A stretch of DNA of 64,000 bases, from assembly GCA_050084985.1 (NCBI GenBank), contig JBITNC010000001.1, forward strand, positions 75,144,001-75,208,000. Direction: 5' to 3'. Of the stretch, positions 11,860 through 58,896 are shown in pieces. The notes under the pieces were generated by a model. The model was given only the letters and a program-made list of their open reading frames with translations, ran no database searches and was not told the origin of the DNA. The stretch is from Nageia nagi (taxonomy: Eukaryota; Pinophyta). How positions within the stretch are numbered: the first letter of the stretch is position 1; each line of letters opens with the position of its first letter. The translations under genes and the position numbers were made by a program.

Positions 11860-13650
11860 TGGGGTAACACACTATCATTATTTTATTCTTTTTAGAAAAT
11901 TCTTTCTATTCTTGAAATCTCTTCCTTTTAAAATTAAATTTGAGTCTTCTATCAGCCCTAAGTCTGAAGAGTTCCGAGTGTTGTTAAGATTCGACTATTG
12001 TATATATAATTCAACTATTGTACATATGGGTCCTTATCTTTGATACTTTTTCCTTATAAATTTCTAGTCAAAGTCAATTACGTCTTGTAATAATTCTCAA
12101 GGATTAACCTTAAGTCATATTAACAATCAAATGGGGTGGCAATTATATATATAAAAGAATTATGTATAGGAAGAGAAAAGTCTAAGGCAATATCCAGGAG
12201 TTGTAAATATATTGTTCGAGAAAACTTGATAATACATGGTTTGGGATTTTTTGTAAATATAAGTCCAAGTTATGTCCAAGTAATCAGTGAGAGGTGCCCA
12301 AAAGTAAATAGAGCTCGCTAATTTTGAGTAATGATATTAGAACTTTTGGCTAAAATCAATGGGTCCCAAAACAAGTAATGGTGGGTGATGATTCAAGAAG
12401 ATCCGAAATAGAGCCCATTGATTTTGAGTGATGATGTTAGAACTTTTGGTTAAAATCAGCGGGTCCCTAAATAAGTAATGGTAGGTGATGATTCAAGAAG
12501 ATCCCAAATAGAGCCTACTGATTTTGAGTGATGATGTCAAAACTTTTGGCTAAAATCAATGGGTCTTAGAATAAGTAATGGTAGGTGATGATTCAAGAAG
12601 ATCCCAAATAGAGCCCATCGATTTTGAGTGATGATGTTAGAACTTTTGGCTAAAATTAGTAGGTACTAAGAAGAGCCATATCATCAACAGAACTCAAAGA
12701 AAAAAATAAGACCCGTAAGACTAAGGTAAAAGTAATGGATAAGAAGTAACACCTAGGTCCACTTGATCTTAAGTGTTTGACCCTTGGGGCCCTATTAATG
12801 TGTCAACATTGACTCAATTCCACATAATAGTGGTAGTTTCTTCTCAAAATAGGTTAATATATTATTCAAAACCCTCAATTACTCTATTCATTTAGAACTA
12901 CAATATGGATCATCAATGGTTGTAGAGAAGTAGATAACTATCGATAGAACATAATGCCATATTGTATTCATCAAACTACATATAAGTACTTCTTTAATCA
13001 GCTACAGTACCATCTTTAATCAACTACAGGACCAAAGAAAGAGTATTCAACAACATGTCAGGAGGATTATGGCTCAATGAATATGATTGTTCAGAAAATT
13101 CAAATTCCCAAATAGTCATATTATTGGTACCTATTTATTGTGTAATCTAACACAGTTGTAAAATTTATTGTAAATAGTTTTCTTATTTCAATCAAGATGA
13201 GTAATTATATATATTAATGATAGAAAACAACCCAATAGGGCATGTAAATGTATAAATGGTAAACTTTTAAAAATCAAAGAGGTCGAACATTCTAGCAAAT
13301 TTGCCCAAGTCTGTAAGATACTTTCATATATGATAATGCTTTGACATTTTGCAACAAGTGGTTATTTATTACTTTTGTAAATGTTGTGTATGAGGTGATG
13401 TCTTAAGTTGTGGCAGTGTATTATGATTACGAGACTGCAAGGGTAAGATAGCTTGCTATTCTTAATCTTGGTTATGGATTGCAGCCTGTGTTGTAATCCT
13501 CGAGATGTGAAATTCTTACTTTAGTTTAATTTCAATTTGTTAATCTCTTTCCTATTACTTTTAACCTTTATAATAGATAAGAGTCGACCTATAACCTAGA
13601 GATTGAGCAAAAAATCAACATGAGTGCATTCCCAACACCTTCTACTCTTT
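11860..13650. other. Foreign segment within gypsy pol
   Basis: The gypsy reading breaks off after the second RNase H and resumes about 1.8 kb later, at 'IPRTNNMYA*AMASATTLVPIEIEDEE' (13820-13890). The intervening DNA has no recognised coding domain but contains a 100-bp tandem repeat. Its right part (about 13390-13580) looks like the polyadenylation end of an LTR. It could be a solo LTR or another non-coding insertion; no target duplication was found. Confidence 0.5.
12305..12662. repeat. Tandem repeat, 100-bp period, about 3.6 units
   Basis: The marker AACTTTTGG recurs at 12341, 12441, 12541 and 12641, a spacing of exactly 100 bp. Units share GTAGGTGATGATTCAAGAAG and GATTTTGAGTGATGATGT. Copies differ by only a few substitutions and no indels. 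Confidence 0.92.
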
Positions 13651-13739
13651 TAAGGAACCTACTATTGTAGGTAACGGAGAACTCAACCAGACCAAAACCC
13701 TATGAGGTTACATTATATTAATCAATAGATACTAAGGAT

Positions 13740-14960
13740 AAAAAGCTAAAACCTTATAGACCTATAGTGATTGATTTATTAGATCAATTTGATAGACATA
13801 CTATTCAAAATATCCCAAGAACTAATAACATGTATGCATAAGCAATGGCAAGTGCAACTACACTAGTACCAATTGAAATTGAAGATGAAGAGACCATCCC
13901 TACAATTTGTAAGTTAAGTTCTCCTTCTTATATAGATCGTATGGATGAGATTTAGGCTTGTCTTATTATAGAAGAAAATGGTTTTCAGAATTAGTATGAT
14001 GATGTCTACAAATATTTGAAAACTCAAAAAGTTCTTAACTATTTTAATAGAAATGAAAGAGTAAGATTGAAAAGAACTGCAATAAGATATGTGATAATTG
14101 GAGGAGTCTTATATAGGAGATCATTTTATGGTGCATTATTGAGATGCTTAACATAAGATGAGATAGCTACTGCCTTATGACAAGCTTGTGATGGTTTATG
14201 TGGTGGTCACTTCCATGCAAAAGCACTACACACCAAACTTTTGAGGATTGGATACTATTGGCCTACTATGGAAGAGGATTATAAGGCTCATGTTAAAACT
14301 TGTTTGCAATGTCAAAAACATGCAAATTTAGAGAAATAACCTATCCAAGAGTTACATTCTATTATTTCTCCATGGCCATTTGCTACTTGGGGCATAGATT
14401 TGATTGGTATGATTAATCCTCATTCTAGGGAGGGACACAAATTTGTTATTATAGCTATAGAATTCACCACCAAATAGATCCTAATGAAATTGATCACTCA
14501 AACTAAGATCATTGTATTCCTCATCAAAAACATCATCACAAGGTTTGGTGTACCATAAAAGTTGATAATGGATAATGGACCAAATTTCAAAGGTAAAGAC
14601 ATGAAAGCTTTTTGTAAGAAGTTTCATATTGCACAAACCTTTTCTTCCATCTATTACCCTCAAGGTAATGGTCAAGCTGAAGCCACAAATAAAACAATCA
14701 AGAGCATACTTGCAAAAACATAGGATAAATACAAAAAAGATTGGTATGAGCAATTATCATATGCATTATGGGCATATAGAACTAGTATCCGTACAACCAT
14801 TGGGGAAACACCATTTTCATTAGTATATGGAGATGAATCCATTGTCCCACTTAAGTTAGAGATCCCCTCCCTTAGAATTCCCTTACAAGGTGGCATATCC
14901 AATGAAGATGCAAGAAAAGTAAGTTATAATAGCTGGAATCATTAGATGAGAAGAGAATCA
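13740..14960 (+). pseudogene. Gypsy integrase, broken
   Basis: An HHCC zinc-binding segment is readable ('GGHFHAKALHTKLL...YYWPTMEEDYKAHVKTCLQCQKHA'). The catalytic core follows, with all three acidic residues in context: 'WGIDLIGMI', 'IMDNGPNFKG' and 'YYPQGNGQAEATNKT'. 'YALWAYRTSIRTTIGETPFSLVYG' is the conserved C-terminal part of the core. Several in-frame stops (for example at about 14160, 14337, 14475 and 14720) inactivate it. Confidence 0.88.
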
Positions 14961-15040
14961 TAGCCATTGAACATCAAAAAGTATATCATGCAAAACTTAA
15001 GAGAGCATTTGGGAAGAAAATCAAAGCAAAGGAATTAAAT

Positions 15041-15244
15041 ATGGGATATCTAATGTTGAAAGAAAATATTAACAAAATAGTAGCAAATGAGGAAACAAAA
15101 GGCAAGTTTGAGCCCAATTGGTTGGGTCCATATGTTGTTATTGATGCAATAGGATCAACTGCATATAAACTATCACCCATGGATGGCAAAGAACCAAAGA
15201 CATTGAATTCCATCCATCTTAAATATTTATATGATTATAAATGA
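15041..15244 (+). pseudogene. Gypsy integrase C-terminal segment
   Basis: A 67-codon open frame contains 'GKFEPNWLGPYVVIDAIGSTAYKLSPMDGK' and ends '...SIHLKYLYDYK', the typical C-terminal end of Ty3/gypsy integrases of this group, without a chromodomain. It is the last coding part of the element, shifted in frame relative to the core. Confidence 0.75.
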
Positions 15245-16654
15245 TAGCACCATGCCCCACAAACACATAATTCATGAGCAAGGACATGTAAACTTTTATT
15301 TTTTCAAAAAATACAAAACTTCCCATGATGCTAGTGGCATGCACTATAAGCAGGCCACCAATGGTATACAAAAAAAACTTGAGAAATATTATCTCCCCTA
15401 CTAAACTTCACTTTGCATTCTATGCTACATTTCTCACAGCTCTGAGCAACACTGTTCTCTTCCATATGTTATCAATTCATGACTATTACCCAAATGGTGA
15501 TGTGGTGGATTTGGGTTGTGGCACACTTCATGCATGTGACAAGATGGCTTCCCTTACCCCCTTTTAAAGCATCAGCTGGGGGTAATCTCATATTCAATTG
15601 AAAGTAGGATGACTAAGCAGCTATTGATGAACAAAAGATAAAATAATTTTATTTTGACAAAATTCAAGGATTTGTACACTACCAACAACGTAGATAACTG
15701 TTAGCATGATGCCAATGACATGAAAAAAAGAAAAAGAAAAAAGAAAAGAAACAGTCCAATGTCTTTGGATCATAGACATAAAATGTATTATCATCGATAA
15801 CCAATGACACAACTAGTGAGAGTTCACTCACTTGAAAGTAAACCAATGATGTAGTCATGGGCAAGATGTTAACATTAGATTATCTCTAATGGATGATAAA
15901 ACTTGCTATGTATCCACATGATTTTTTCTTTGAACTAATCCAAAGCATACTATTTTCAGATCATACACATAAAATATATGATCATCAATGGCCATCGATA
16001 CGGCTAGTGATAGTTCACTCACTTAAAAGATAAATTGATGATACAACCGTAAGTAGGTTGTTGACATTGATTCATCATCAATGGAAGATACAACTCATTG
16101 TGCATCTACCATTTTTTTATGATTGACTTTTCATTACAAGTTTATACATCCCAAAGAGAAGAAGAAATACAAAGAATTCCATGTTGTCAACGATGTGCAT
16201 ACTATTCCCTAAGCCATTAGCAATATCCATTTCATCACCATTTTAGCTTAGTCAAAGTAGGTCCTCTCTGTTTCAAGGCATGGATGTAAGTGCAAATGGT
16301 TCTTGAGTATTGAAAATAATGGAATGACTAGATTCATGGTTGGAGCAATAGAAGGGGAAAAAACACATCTTCCATCTTCAAAATTTGATATGGGATAATA
16401 CAACTACCTGATAGCATAATCATTTCCATCATCTACACAACATCATTCTTGTAGAGAGATTTTTCATTAGAGTTTTCCTTGGTTGCACCATTCAAGGATA
16501 TTTCCTGGGGCATCCAAGACAAAAGGGGGTAGCAAGGGACCCTCATCATATCAACAACATGGGATAATACAATAAAGAGTTCAAAGTTCTCAAAAAAATT
16601 TCTTCTACACTTCTTCTTTGGACATGTAATTTCATTGCTTCAATCACATCTCCA
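15245..16654 (+). other. 3' non-coding part of gypsy element
   Basis: About 1.4 kb between the end of pol and the 3' LTR without recognised coding capacity. It contains two diverged copies of one segment (about 15770-15910 and 15955-16100; both include ACACATAAAAT...ATCATC and a GTTCACTCACTT phrase), so an internal tandem duplication is likely. Long 3' spacers are common in Tat-type elements. A purine-rich tract AAAGAGGGGCAAA just before the 3' LTR (about 16654-16666) is the likely polypurine tract. Confidence 0.55.
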
Positions 16655-16666
16655 AAGAGGGGCAAA

Positions 16667-17260
16667 TGCAAATGCTTAAAAATGAATTATTATTTATTAA
16701 ATAATTCATTTTAAAGCCTCAACAATGTATTATGTAAAAAGAGGTTAAAATACTACTCTAAGTCATGATAAAGCTATATGATAGGAATAGTGGACCCTTG
16801 TGGTATGTACAAGGGGTCAAAAAGATCAAAGTCATGTAAACTTGTATCATATATAAAGGCATCAATTGGTGACCTTAAACCTTATGAGCAAACAAATATG
16901 AGGACTTAAGAGAGATTCTAGCACATGATACATCACTTTGTTATGTGCAAATATTATTCGTAAGTTATATCTTATATTTGCTATCTGATGATTCTTTTGT
17001 TCACTCATCACTACATTTTTTATTGCATCTATTATATTGCTTATCTTAAGCCATCAACGACATGTAAATGAATGAATGTATGCTTTTCTTTTGTGTATGT
17101 GTCTCTTTACAGAATGAACATGCGGTCTAATTAAACACAAGTATCTTTCTATTATGCGTTATTACCATATTTTAGATATATGCATCAATAAGAAATAAAT
17201 AGACCAATAGTGCATTAATTAACCCCCATAAAAAATTAATTACATAATTTTGGGTCTACA
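16667..17260 (+). repeat. 3' LTR of gypsy element (594 bp)
   Basis: It begins TGCAAATGC after a purine tract and ends ...GGGTCTACA, followed by the GGTGT target duplication (17261-17265). It aligns with the 5' LTR but carries a single copy of the 58-bp TATA-containing unit. The LTRs differ at many positions by eye, indicating an old insertion. Its end lies about 2 kb upstream of the CFIM25 start codon, in the same orientation. Confidence 0.85.
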
Positions 17261-17265
17261 GGTGT

Positions 17266-18960
17266 TGAGAGACATTGTAGAAAATATGAGTATTGCCACT
17301 ATTAAATATTAAAATATGCTTTCAAATATACTAGCTTGATAATGTACTTATGTGATTCTCCATTATACAGGTACATTGCCTTCTTGATCCATTCCTTGGA
17401 CCATGCATCATTAGCCCACTATTTGAGGATAATCATAGAAAATATCATTATTGATACTTATGATAATATTTTAAATAAATATAAAATCAAATCAATACAT
17501 ATACACATCTTTTGTGTAACTATTTCTATTATTGAAAATTATTATTATTATTTAATATCATCCACTATTGTGAAATATTATTGTTACATAATTTATTATT
17601 ATCTACTATAAATTTATTATTATTTTCCTATCACTTAAAAAACTTATTATATTGATAATTGTATATATTTATCCAAAAATAACATGGATAATATTAAATT
17701 TAACATAAGTGTAGATCTAAATTTTATTAATATATAAAAAATATAGAAAATAAATATAGCATTCATGATTGATTCAACTGCAATACATGGAGCATTTCAA
17801 ATCCCTTCCCATGTAGCATTACAAAAAGAGCATGGAGCTTGCAGAGAGAGAAACATAATTATCATAAAACCAAAGGAACATTAACATATGATGCAAGACC
17901 TTTCTAAGAACAAGATGTAAATGCAAAATAATAAAAAAAAAGGAACATTAAGAGTTTAAACATAAAAGAATTTTAGGTGTTTACACTATGCCTCAATTAA
18001 GGTGATAATTATGCACTATTTCTAAATATTGTTATTACATATTTTGTTGTTACTCATTTTACACTTTCTTTTATTTTTTCTATCATTTAAAAAAATAAAA
18101 AAATACTACATTGATTTGTAGGTAGATTGATCTCAAACTAATAGTTTTATATGTTGAAATTCTAAAGTATAAGGGTCTATATTCCAACCTTAATAATGAA
18201 AGACTAAAGTTCTTTCAAGTTCATTTATACATGAATAGTCAACCTCACCAAGGACATCATAAACCTATTTATCCAAGCTCAATATTTAATAAACAAAGAT
18301 GATAAAGACATATGAGATGATACTTTAAAGTCCATGGAGAGTTTAACGTTGAAGGTTATAGGTGATGTCATACAACTTTTCACGAGTAACATTCCTTTTC
18401 ATGTGACACATTTGTACTCTTTAAAAGAAAATGCTTGAGGAAGTTATTTGGATGGTGAAAGTCAACATTGTTCATAGATCAAATACCCAAGCCGCAATAT
18501 TCTACGTTGTCATGCTCGACCTTATTTTATATGTATAATAAGAATAACAAAAAGAAATATATGATTGACTTAGAATTGATGTATCTCTTATAAACAAAGA
18601 GGTGATCAAAGAGTTACTCTATATAACATTTTTTATACCATTCTTAAATTATTAAAATAATAAATTTAATTACGAATGATACTTATTTATATATTTTAAA
18701 TATATATCTAAAAATATTGAGAAACATTAATCTCTAAACATCTATCTTGAAAATCACACTTTCAAAAAATAAAATAAACCTCTCAAACTTATACCTCTTA
18801 ATATTTTTAAGTATATATTTAAACTATCTAAACTAATTATAAAATATAAATCTAAAAAATTCACTTAATATAACTTTTTTTAAACCTATTTAACAAATAC
18901 TTTTTATATATAAACATTATATTGCACACTTCATTATGCAAGAATAAATCTATTACTAAC
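17266..18960. other. AT-rich upstream flank, no gene seen
   Basis: Between the gypsy element and the CFIM25 promoter. It is very AT-rich with ATTATTATT runs near 17535-17630. No conserved coding segment, LTR or terminal repeat was recognised; the 91-codon ORF at 17336-17611 has low-complexity Ile/Tyr composition and is taken as chance. Confidence 0.5.
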
Positions 18961-18973
18961 CTTTTAAACTTTG

Positions 18974-18990
18974 AAACCCTATAAACCCTA
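18974..18990 (+). promoter_or_regulatory. Two telo-boxes (AAACCCTA)
   Basis: AAACCCTA occurs at 18974-18981 and again at 18983-18990, about 90 bp upstream of the TATA box of the CFIM25 gene. Telo-boxes are known promoter elements of plant housekeeping and translation-related genes, bound by Myb-type and PURalpha-type factors. Position and tandem arrangement support a real element; function is inferred. Confidence 0.55.
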
Positions 18991-19072
18991 AGCCCCTAAA
19001 TGGCTGGTGATTCCCCGCCTTATGGTTGCCGCAATATTTTAATTTTTGGGATTCCATATTTTCCAGTCACTC

Positions 19073-19080
19073 TATAAAAA
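19073..19080 (+). promoter_or_regulatory. TATA box of CFIM25 gene
   Basis: TATAAAAA at 19073-19080 lies about 240 bp before the start codon. With the usual 30-bp spacing, transcription would begin near 19105, giving a leader of about 210 nt that is less AT-rich than its surroundings and ends in a GA-rich run. Confidence 0.55.
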
Positions 19081-19162
19081 AGTTCAAACGCAGTGGAAAT
19101 TTCTTCTCCCTTCAATCTGAAACATCTGGAAGACGGTAGGGAGACTCGCGTCAGCGACTAGA

Positions 19163-19192
19163 ATGCTCTTGCTGTGCTTTGATCCAGTCTGA
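19163..19192 (+). promoter_or_regulatory. Short upstream ORF (9 codons) in CFIM25 leader
   Basis: ATG at 19163 opens a 9-codon reading frame (MLLLCFDPV) ending in TGA at 19190-19192, about 120 nt before the main start at 19315. If transcription starts near 19105 this uORF is in the mRNA and could lower translation of the main ORF. A leader intron removing it cannot be excluded. Confidence 0.45.
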
Positions 19193-19305
19193 GCTCTTGT
19201 CTTGGGAAAATCCTTCCTGTGTAGATCGAACCTGCTAACCTAGCTCTTCTTATTTTATCATACAACAGAAGTAGAAGTAGCAGTAGAAGGAGAAGAAGGT
19301 GGTAG

Positions 19306-55112
<35,807 letters not shown>

Positions 55113-55166
55113 ATTCTGCAAGAACTTTAGCACCGATATCTTCATGCAGTGAACTTTGAAAGTGAT
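55113..55166 (+). other. CFIM25: Start of CFIM25 3' UTR
   Basis: Directly follows the TGA. No canonical AATAAA was found close by; the polyadenylation site probably lies within the duplicated segment downstream. Confidence 0.5.
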
Positions 55167-55912
55167 AAATTTGTTAGTGATTGCTGAATAGCGTGGCTCA
55201 TTAAGGGTCAGGAAAACATGGCCAATATATACATCTGGGTGTTTGTTACATGGGCTTTTGTTCGTGAAGGTATAAAATACTAACTACTAGACTAGAAGAT
55301 CGCACTGTAGAAGTTGTTGTCTATAAATATTGTTGTGTGAGAATTGGGATGAAAAGACATGCGTCTGAAGCTGTAAAAAAGAGGAAATTTAGTCTTTATT
55401 ACTCTGGTGAACCAACAGTATCACCCATTTATGATGATGTTTTAATGTCTCAATTAGTGGGATCTTACCTATTTTATACACTATAGAAGTAATGTTTATA
55501 ATTTTGATATCATAAAGAGTCAAAATGAGATGTTTACTATGAAATTATCTCATTCCTCTTTGTAAGTTGATCATGATTACTACAAAATTTGTTAGTGACT
55601 GATCAATATAAAAATCTGGGTTTTTATGTTATGTAAGCTTTTGTTCCTGCACGTATAAAATACTGACTACTAGATTTGAAGATTGTACTGTAGAAATTGC
55701 TGAGTCTACAAGTATTGGGATGAAGAGATATGCATCTGAAGTTGTAAAAGCGAAGTAATATAGGATTTATTACTATGTTGCAAAACAGTATTGCCCATTT
55801 GCGGATTATGTTTTCATGTCTCATTTAGTGCATTTTTGGCTATTCTATACATTATAAAAGTTAATGTTCATAAAACTGATATAATAGTGTCAATATGAGA
55901 TGTTTACTATGA
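55167..55912 (+). repeat. Tandem duplication in CFIM25 3' flank
   Basis: Copies 55167-55542 and 55585-55912 share AAATTTGTTAGTGA at the start, TATAAAATACT.ACTACTAGA, GGGATGAA.AGA.ATGC.TCTGAAG in the middle and ATGAGATGTTTACTATGA at the end. They differ by many substitutions and short indels, so the duplication is old. Both copies carry TGTA motifs (for example 55310, 55376, 55692 and 55745). Confidence 0.85.
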
Positions 55913-55919
55913 TAGTAGT

Positions 55920-57750
55920 GTCATGTATGCTGCACTACTTTGTTGGCATTTGAAGTCATTTTATATGAATCAATGATGTCTTTTAATGTCTTTTAAATCC
56001 AATGGTTTGTAGGATCATATTTGATCAAAGATAAATATATATCATTTATGTATTTAAGTAATTGTTTCTAACAAAATTAAGATCTATAATAAAATTGCCA
56101 AGATTTACATACATAATTAATGTTCATGTTGTGCACCATCCTCAACTTTTTGAAGGATATTTGTTCAATTAAGTTTGCTTTAAACCTTAAATAGGCCCGT
56201 CATTAGGGTTATATTCACAATTATTATGATACATTATAGTGTGAACTGCATCTGTTGAATTTGTGTGAAGTGCCCTTATTATATACAAGTGAATTGATTT
56301 TAAAGTGACCGAGGACTTGTTCATTGAGTAATGATCAACATGGATATTGTTGCATTTTAAACTTTTACTCTGATCTTATTCTTCCAGTAGCTTAGAAACA
56401 GAATGAGTGATTGGAGTAGGTAGCTAACATTATATCCATGAATGTTCCTAGTGTTTGAAGACAGTAATGATGTAAAATACAAAATATGTCTAGGAATAGA
56501 AAATTCTAAACTCTCCAAATGGTATAATTTTCAGCTTTTGTTGATTACGTTTTTGAGTAGATAAAGGGAACTGATAAGATTGTTGACAATGAACTTTCGT
56601 ATGAGTAAATTGTTGACGAATAAGTGCTTAACAATGTTTTGTGCAAATTTTTTTATGTATAAGTGAACTTTTGTTTGACTTGTTATTTCATATGTATATT
56701 TTGTACTTGAAAGCTAAAGGATGTATATAGCAAGCTTCATATTTTTATATATGGTAAAGCTTTGTTTTATCCATGTTTGAAGCTTTAAAAAAGACGTTAA
56801 TGCACTGCTACGTAGTAATGTGTATTAGTTTTGAAGTTATGATTAAGAAGGGAAGTGGTTGTAGATTATTTCGGTTGTTCTCCGAATCCTTTTGACTAGA
56901 AAGCCAATATATACATGAGGTTAGAATACTCAAATTATTGATTACCTAAAACTAGGCCCATATGATGAAGGGCCATCAACAAGCCATCAACAATAGGGTG
57001 GATATTTATGAAAGACAAAAGCCTTATGATCACAAAGCCATCCATGAAGTAAGATGTATAGAGGTAAAATAGGTGGACCATAGTGCATCTAAGTAGACCC
57101 AATTAATTAGCGTTTACAAGTGTTAAAAAAAAATAGATTAGAAGTTTTGATGAGTCACCACACTTTCCCCTTGTTAAAAGTTAAAAGGGGTGGAACAATT
57201 TACAATCATTAGTGATCTATCAAGCTCCATTATTATTGTATTTATCGATGGTCAAATTGTTATTTGTATCTCTTTTTGATCACAAGAAGTTATTTTTTTA
57301 ACAAAATGTTCATTTTTTTTGGGCTTTTTTTGGACTTCTACCATTTGATTTTCATTCTTTCGCAGCAAAAATAACCAATTGCCATCATGAATTCAACCTT
57401 TAGCTTGCTAAATACTTTGTAAAGATTATTTTCGTAAGAGAAAAGCTCTTGGCAATGCATAAGTTTCTTTCATGAATTTATTTGTTGATAAACTAATGAC
57501 AATTGCATTATGTACATCCAACAAGTTGCAACAAAAAGTTGCTCCTTTAAATTGTTAGACTCTCAACTAAAACTACTATTGACAATAGGCAAATTATGCT
57601 AAAAACTATAGAAGACTATTTGAATCATATTTATTTTTATATCAACTTTTGATAACATGGTTTTCATTCCTTTTTATTTTATTTTGTGAAGGATTTCTTT
57701 ACAATAAACCTTAATTAATTTTTTGATTTATATTTTGGTGGGTCATGGTT
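55920..57750. other. AT-rich flank, no gene recognised
   Basis: No ORF of note, no LTR, TIR or tandem repeat identified. Plain AT-rich intergenic DNA. Confidence 0.45.
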
Positions 57751-57754
57751 TTAG

Positions 57755-58160
57755 AATCCACTAATTTATCTTCAAGATGGAGATGATCCTACAATATGGT
57801 TGTACAAGTTTGAACAATATTTTATAATAAGTGTCACTCTTCTAAATAAAATTTTTTATTCTTCTATTGTTTAATTTGGATCATGAATTTATTCAATGGT
57901 ATTTTAATAAGTTGGAATGAGGATTTTTGAAAGGAATAATAACCTTTTACATTAACTTTTAGAGATATGACAATGAGCTTAGGAGCAAAACATAGTTTTT
58001 ATAAATTTGGAAATAATTTAATTGCCCAAATAACATCAAAGCTACAATTAACTTAGAATTTGAGATATAGGCCTAAAGATTGAAAAAAAATATTCTTGTC
58101 CAAAATTGAAGTTGGGTTTTAGTGCCCAAAACCAAGGTTTTCCACAAAAATATAACCATT
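57755..58160 (+). pseudogene. Ty3/gypsy gag remnant
   Basis: The reading 'QDGDDPTIWLYKFEQYF' followed by 'LLNKIFYSSIV*FGS' corresponds to the gag start of chromovirus-type gypsy elements (FDGDDPT.WL...EQ.F). Several stops follow. No other part of the element was found nearby. Confidence 0.5.
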
Positions 58161-58896
58161 AGAATCTTCCTATGAGTAAAAAATAGAGGACTAAAGGCCC
58201 TAAAGAACCCACCCTACAATATGGTTAGGAAGAGAAAACCCTTCAAATGCATAACACTATGTTTGAAACAAGGCAACAAATATTTTAAGAGAATACCCTT
58301 AACATTGTTTTTCAATCAATCAAGGCAAAAGATATCTTGGTGTAGGCCAAAAATCATTTATTTCAAATTCACCAACATCACTCAAGGTTTCCCCATGAGA
58401 TATCTTCTAGCTCTTCTTTCACCATGGTTTAAAAGCTTGTTGTCTTGATATTGGCCAACACCAACATTGCTCAATATTTCCCCAAAGAGATTTTGGACTA
58501 AACCATGATTCAAAAGTTGCATCCCCTCCTTCACGAGTTGAAAGATCCAACCACAAGTCAATAGTAAAGTAGAACATTGCTTGTCTCTCCCTTGTAATCT
58601 AACATCTCATTTGGATGAAATATTCATGCAAGTTACCAATCAACACCATCCTTTCCTAGATATCCTAGGATGCCTCCTAGTTCATAATCCTCAAGCATAA
58701 GTCCATAATTGAGAATAGGGACCCTACAATCAACATTGCTCCAACGTTCCTTGTTTCCTCATCCAACAAACCACTCGACCCCAAGCCATCTTTTGCATCT
58801 TGGTTTGAATGCTCTCACCCATTGCTACCCCTTTCTCTAATAGAGCCTCCAGTAGTTGCCTCACAATCATTTTAGCTTGCCCTATTGATTACAAGG
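58160..58896. other. Flank before duplicated region, weak internal repeat
   Basis: Two diverged segments (about 58365-58440 and 58455-58520) share CACCAACAT.(A/G)CTCAA and TTTCCCCA..GAGAT. No gene recognised. The ORF starting at 58809 gains its first 30 codons here, before entering Copia sequence at 58897. Confidence 0.4.

Larger units (their letters stand above)
6525..17260 (+). mobile_element. Ty3/gypsy retrotransposon, complete structure, coding-defective
   Basis: A 10.7-kb element bounded by two similar LTRs (6525-7204 and 16667-17260). The LTRs end in ...GGGTCTACA and the 5' LTR begins TGTAGA, an inverted repeat. A 5-bp target duplication GGTGT lies at 6520-6524 and 17261-17265. Internal order is gag, protease, RT, RNase H, a second RNase H-like domain and integrase, typical of Ty3/gypsy. 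A second RNase H before integrase is a feature of the Tat lineage, so Tat placement is inferred. Stops and frameshifts occur in every domain. A 1.8-kb segment (about 11860-13650) separates the second RNase H from integrase and is probably a later insertion. Confidence 0.88.

Noticed and set aside
17336-17611. 91-codon ORF upstream of CFIM25
   Set aside because: Low-complexity Ile/Tyr composition from ATT/TAT runs; no family resemblance.
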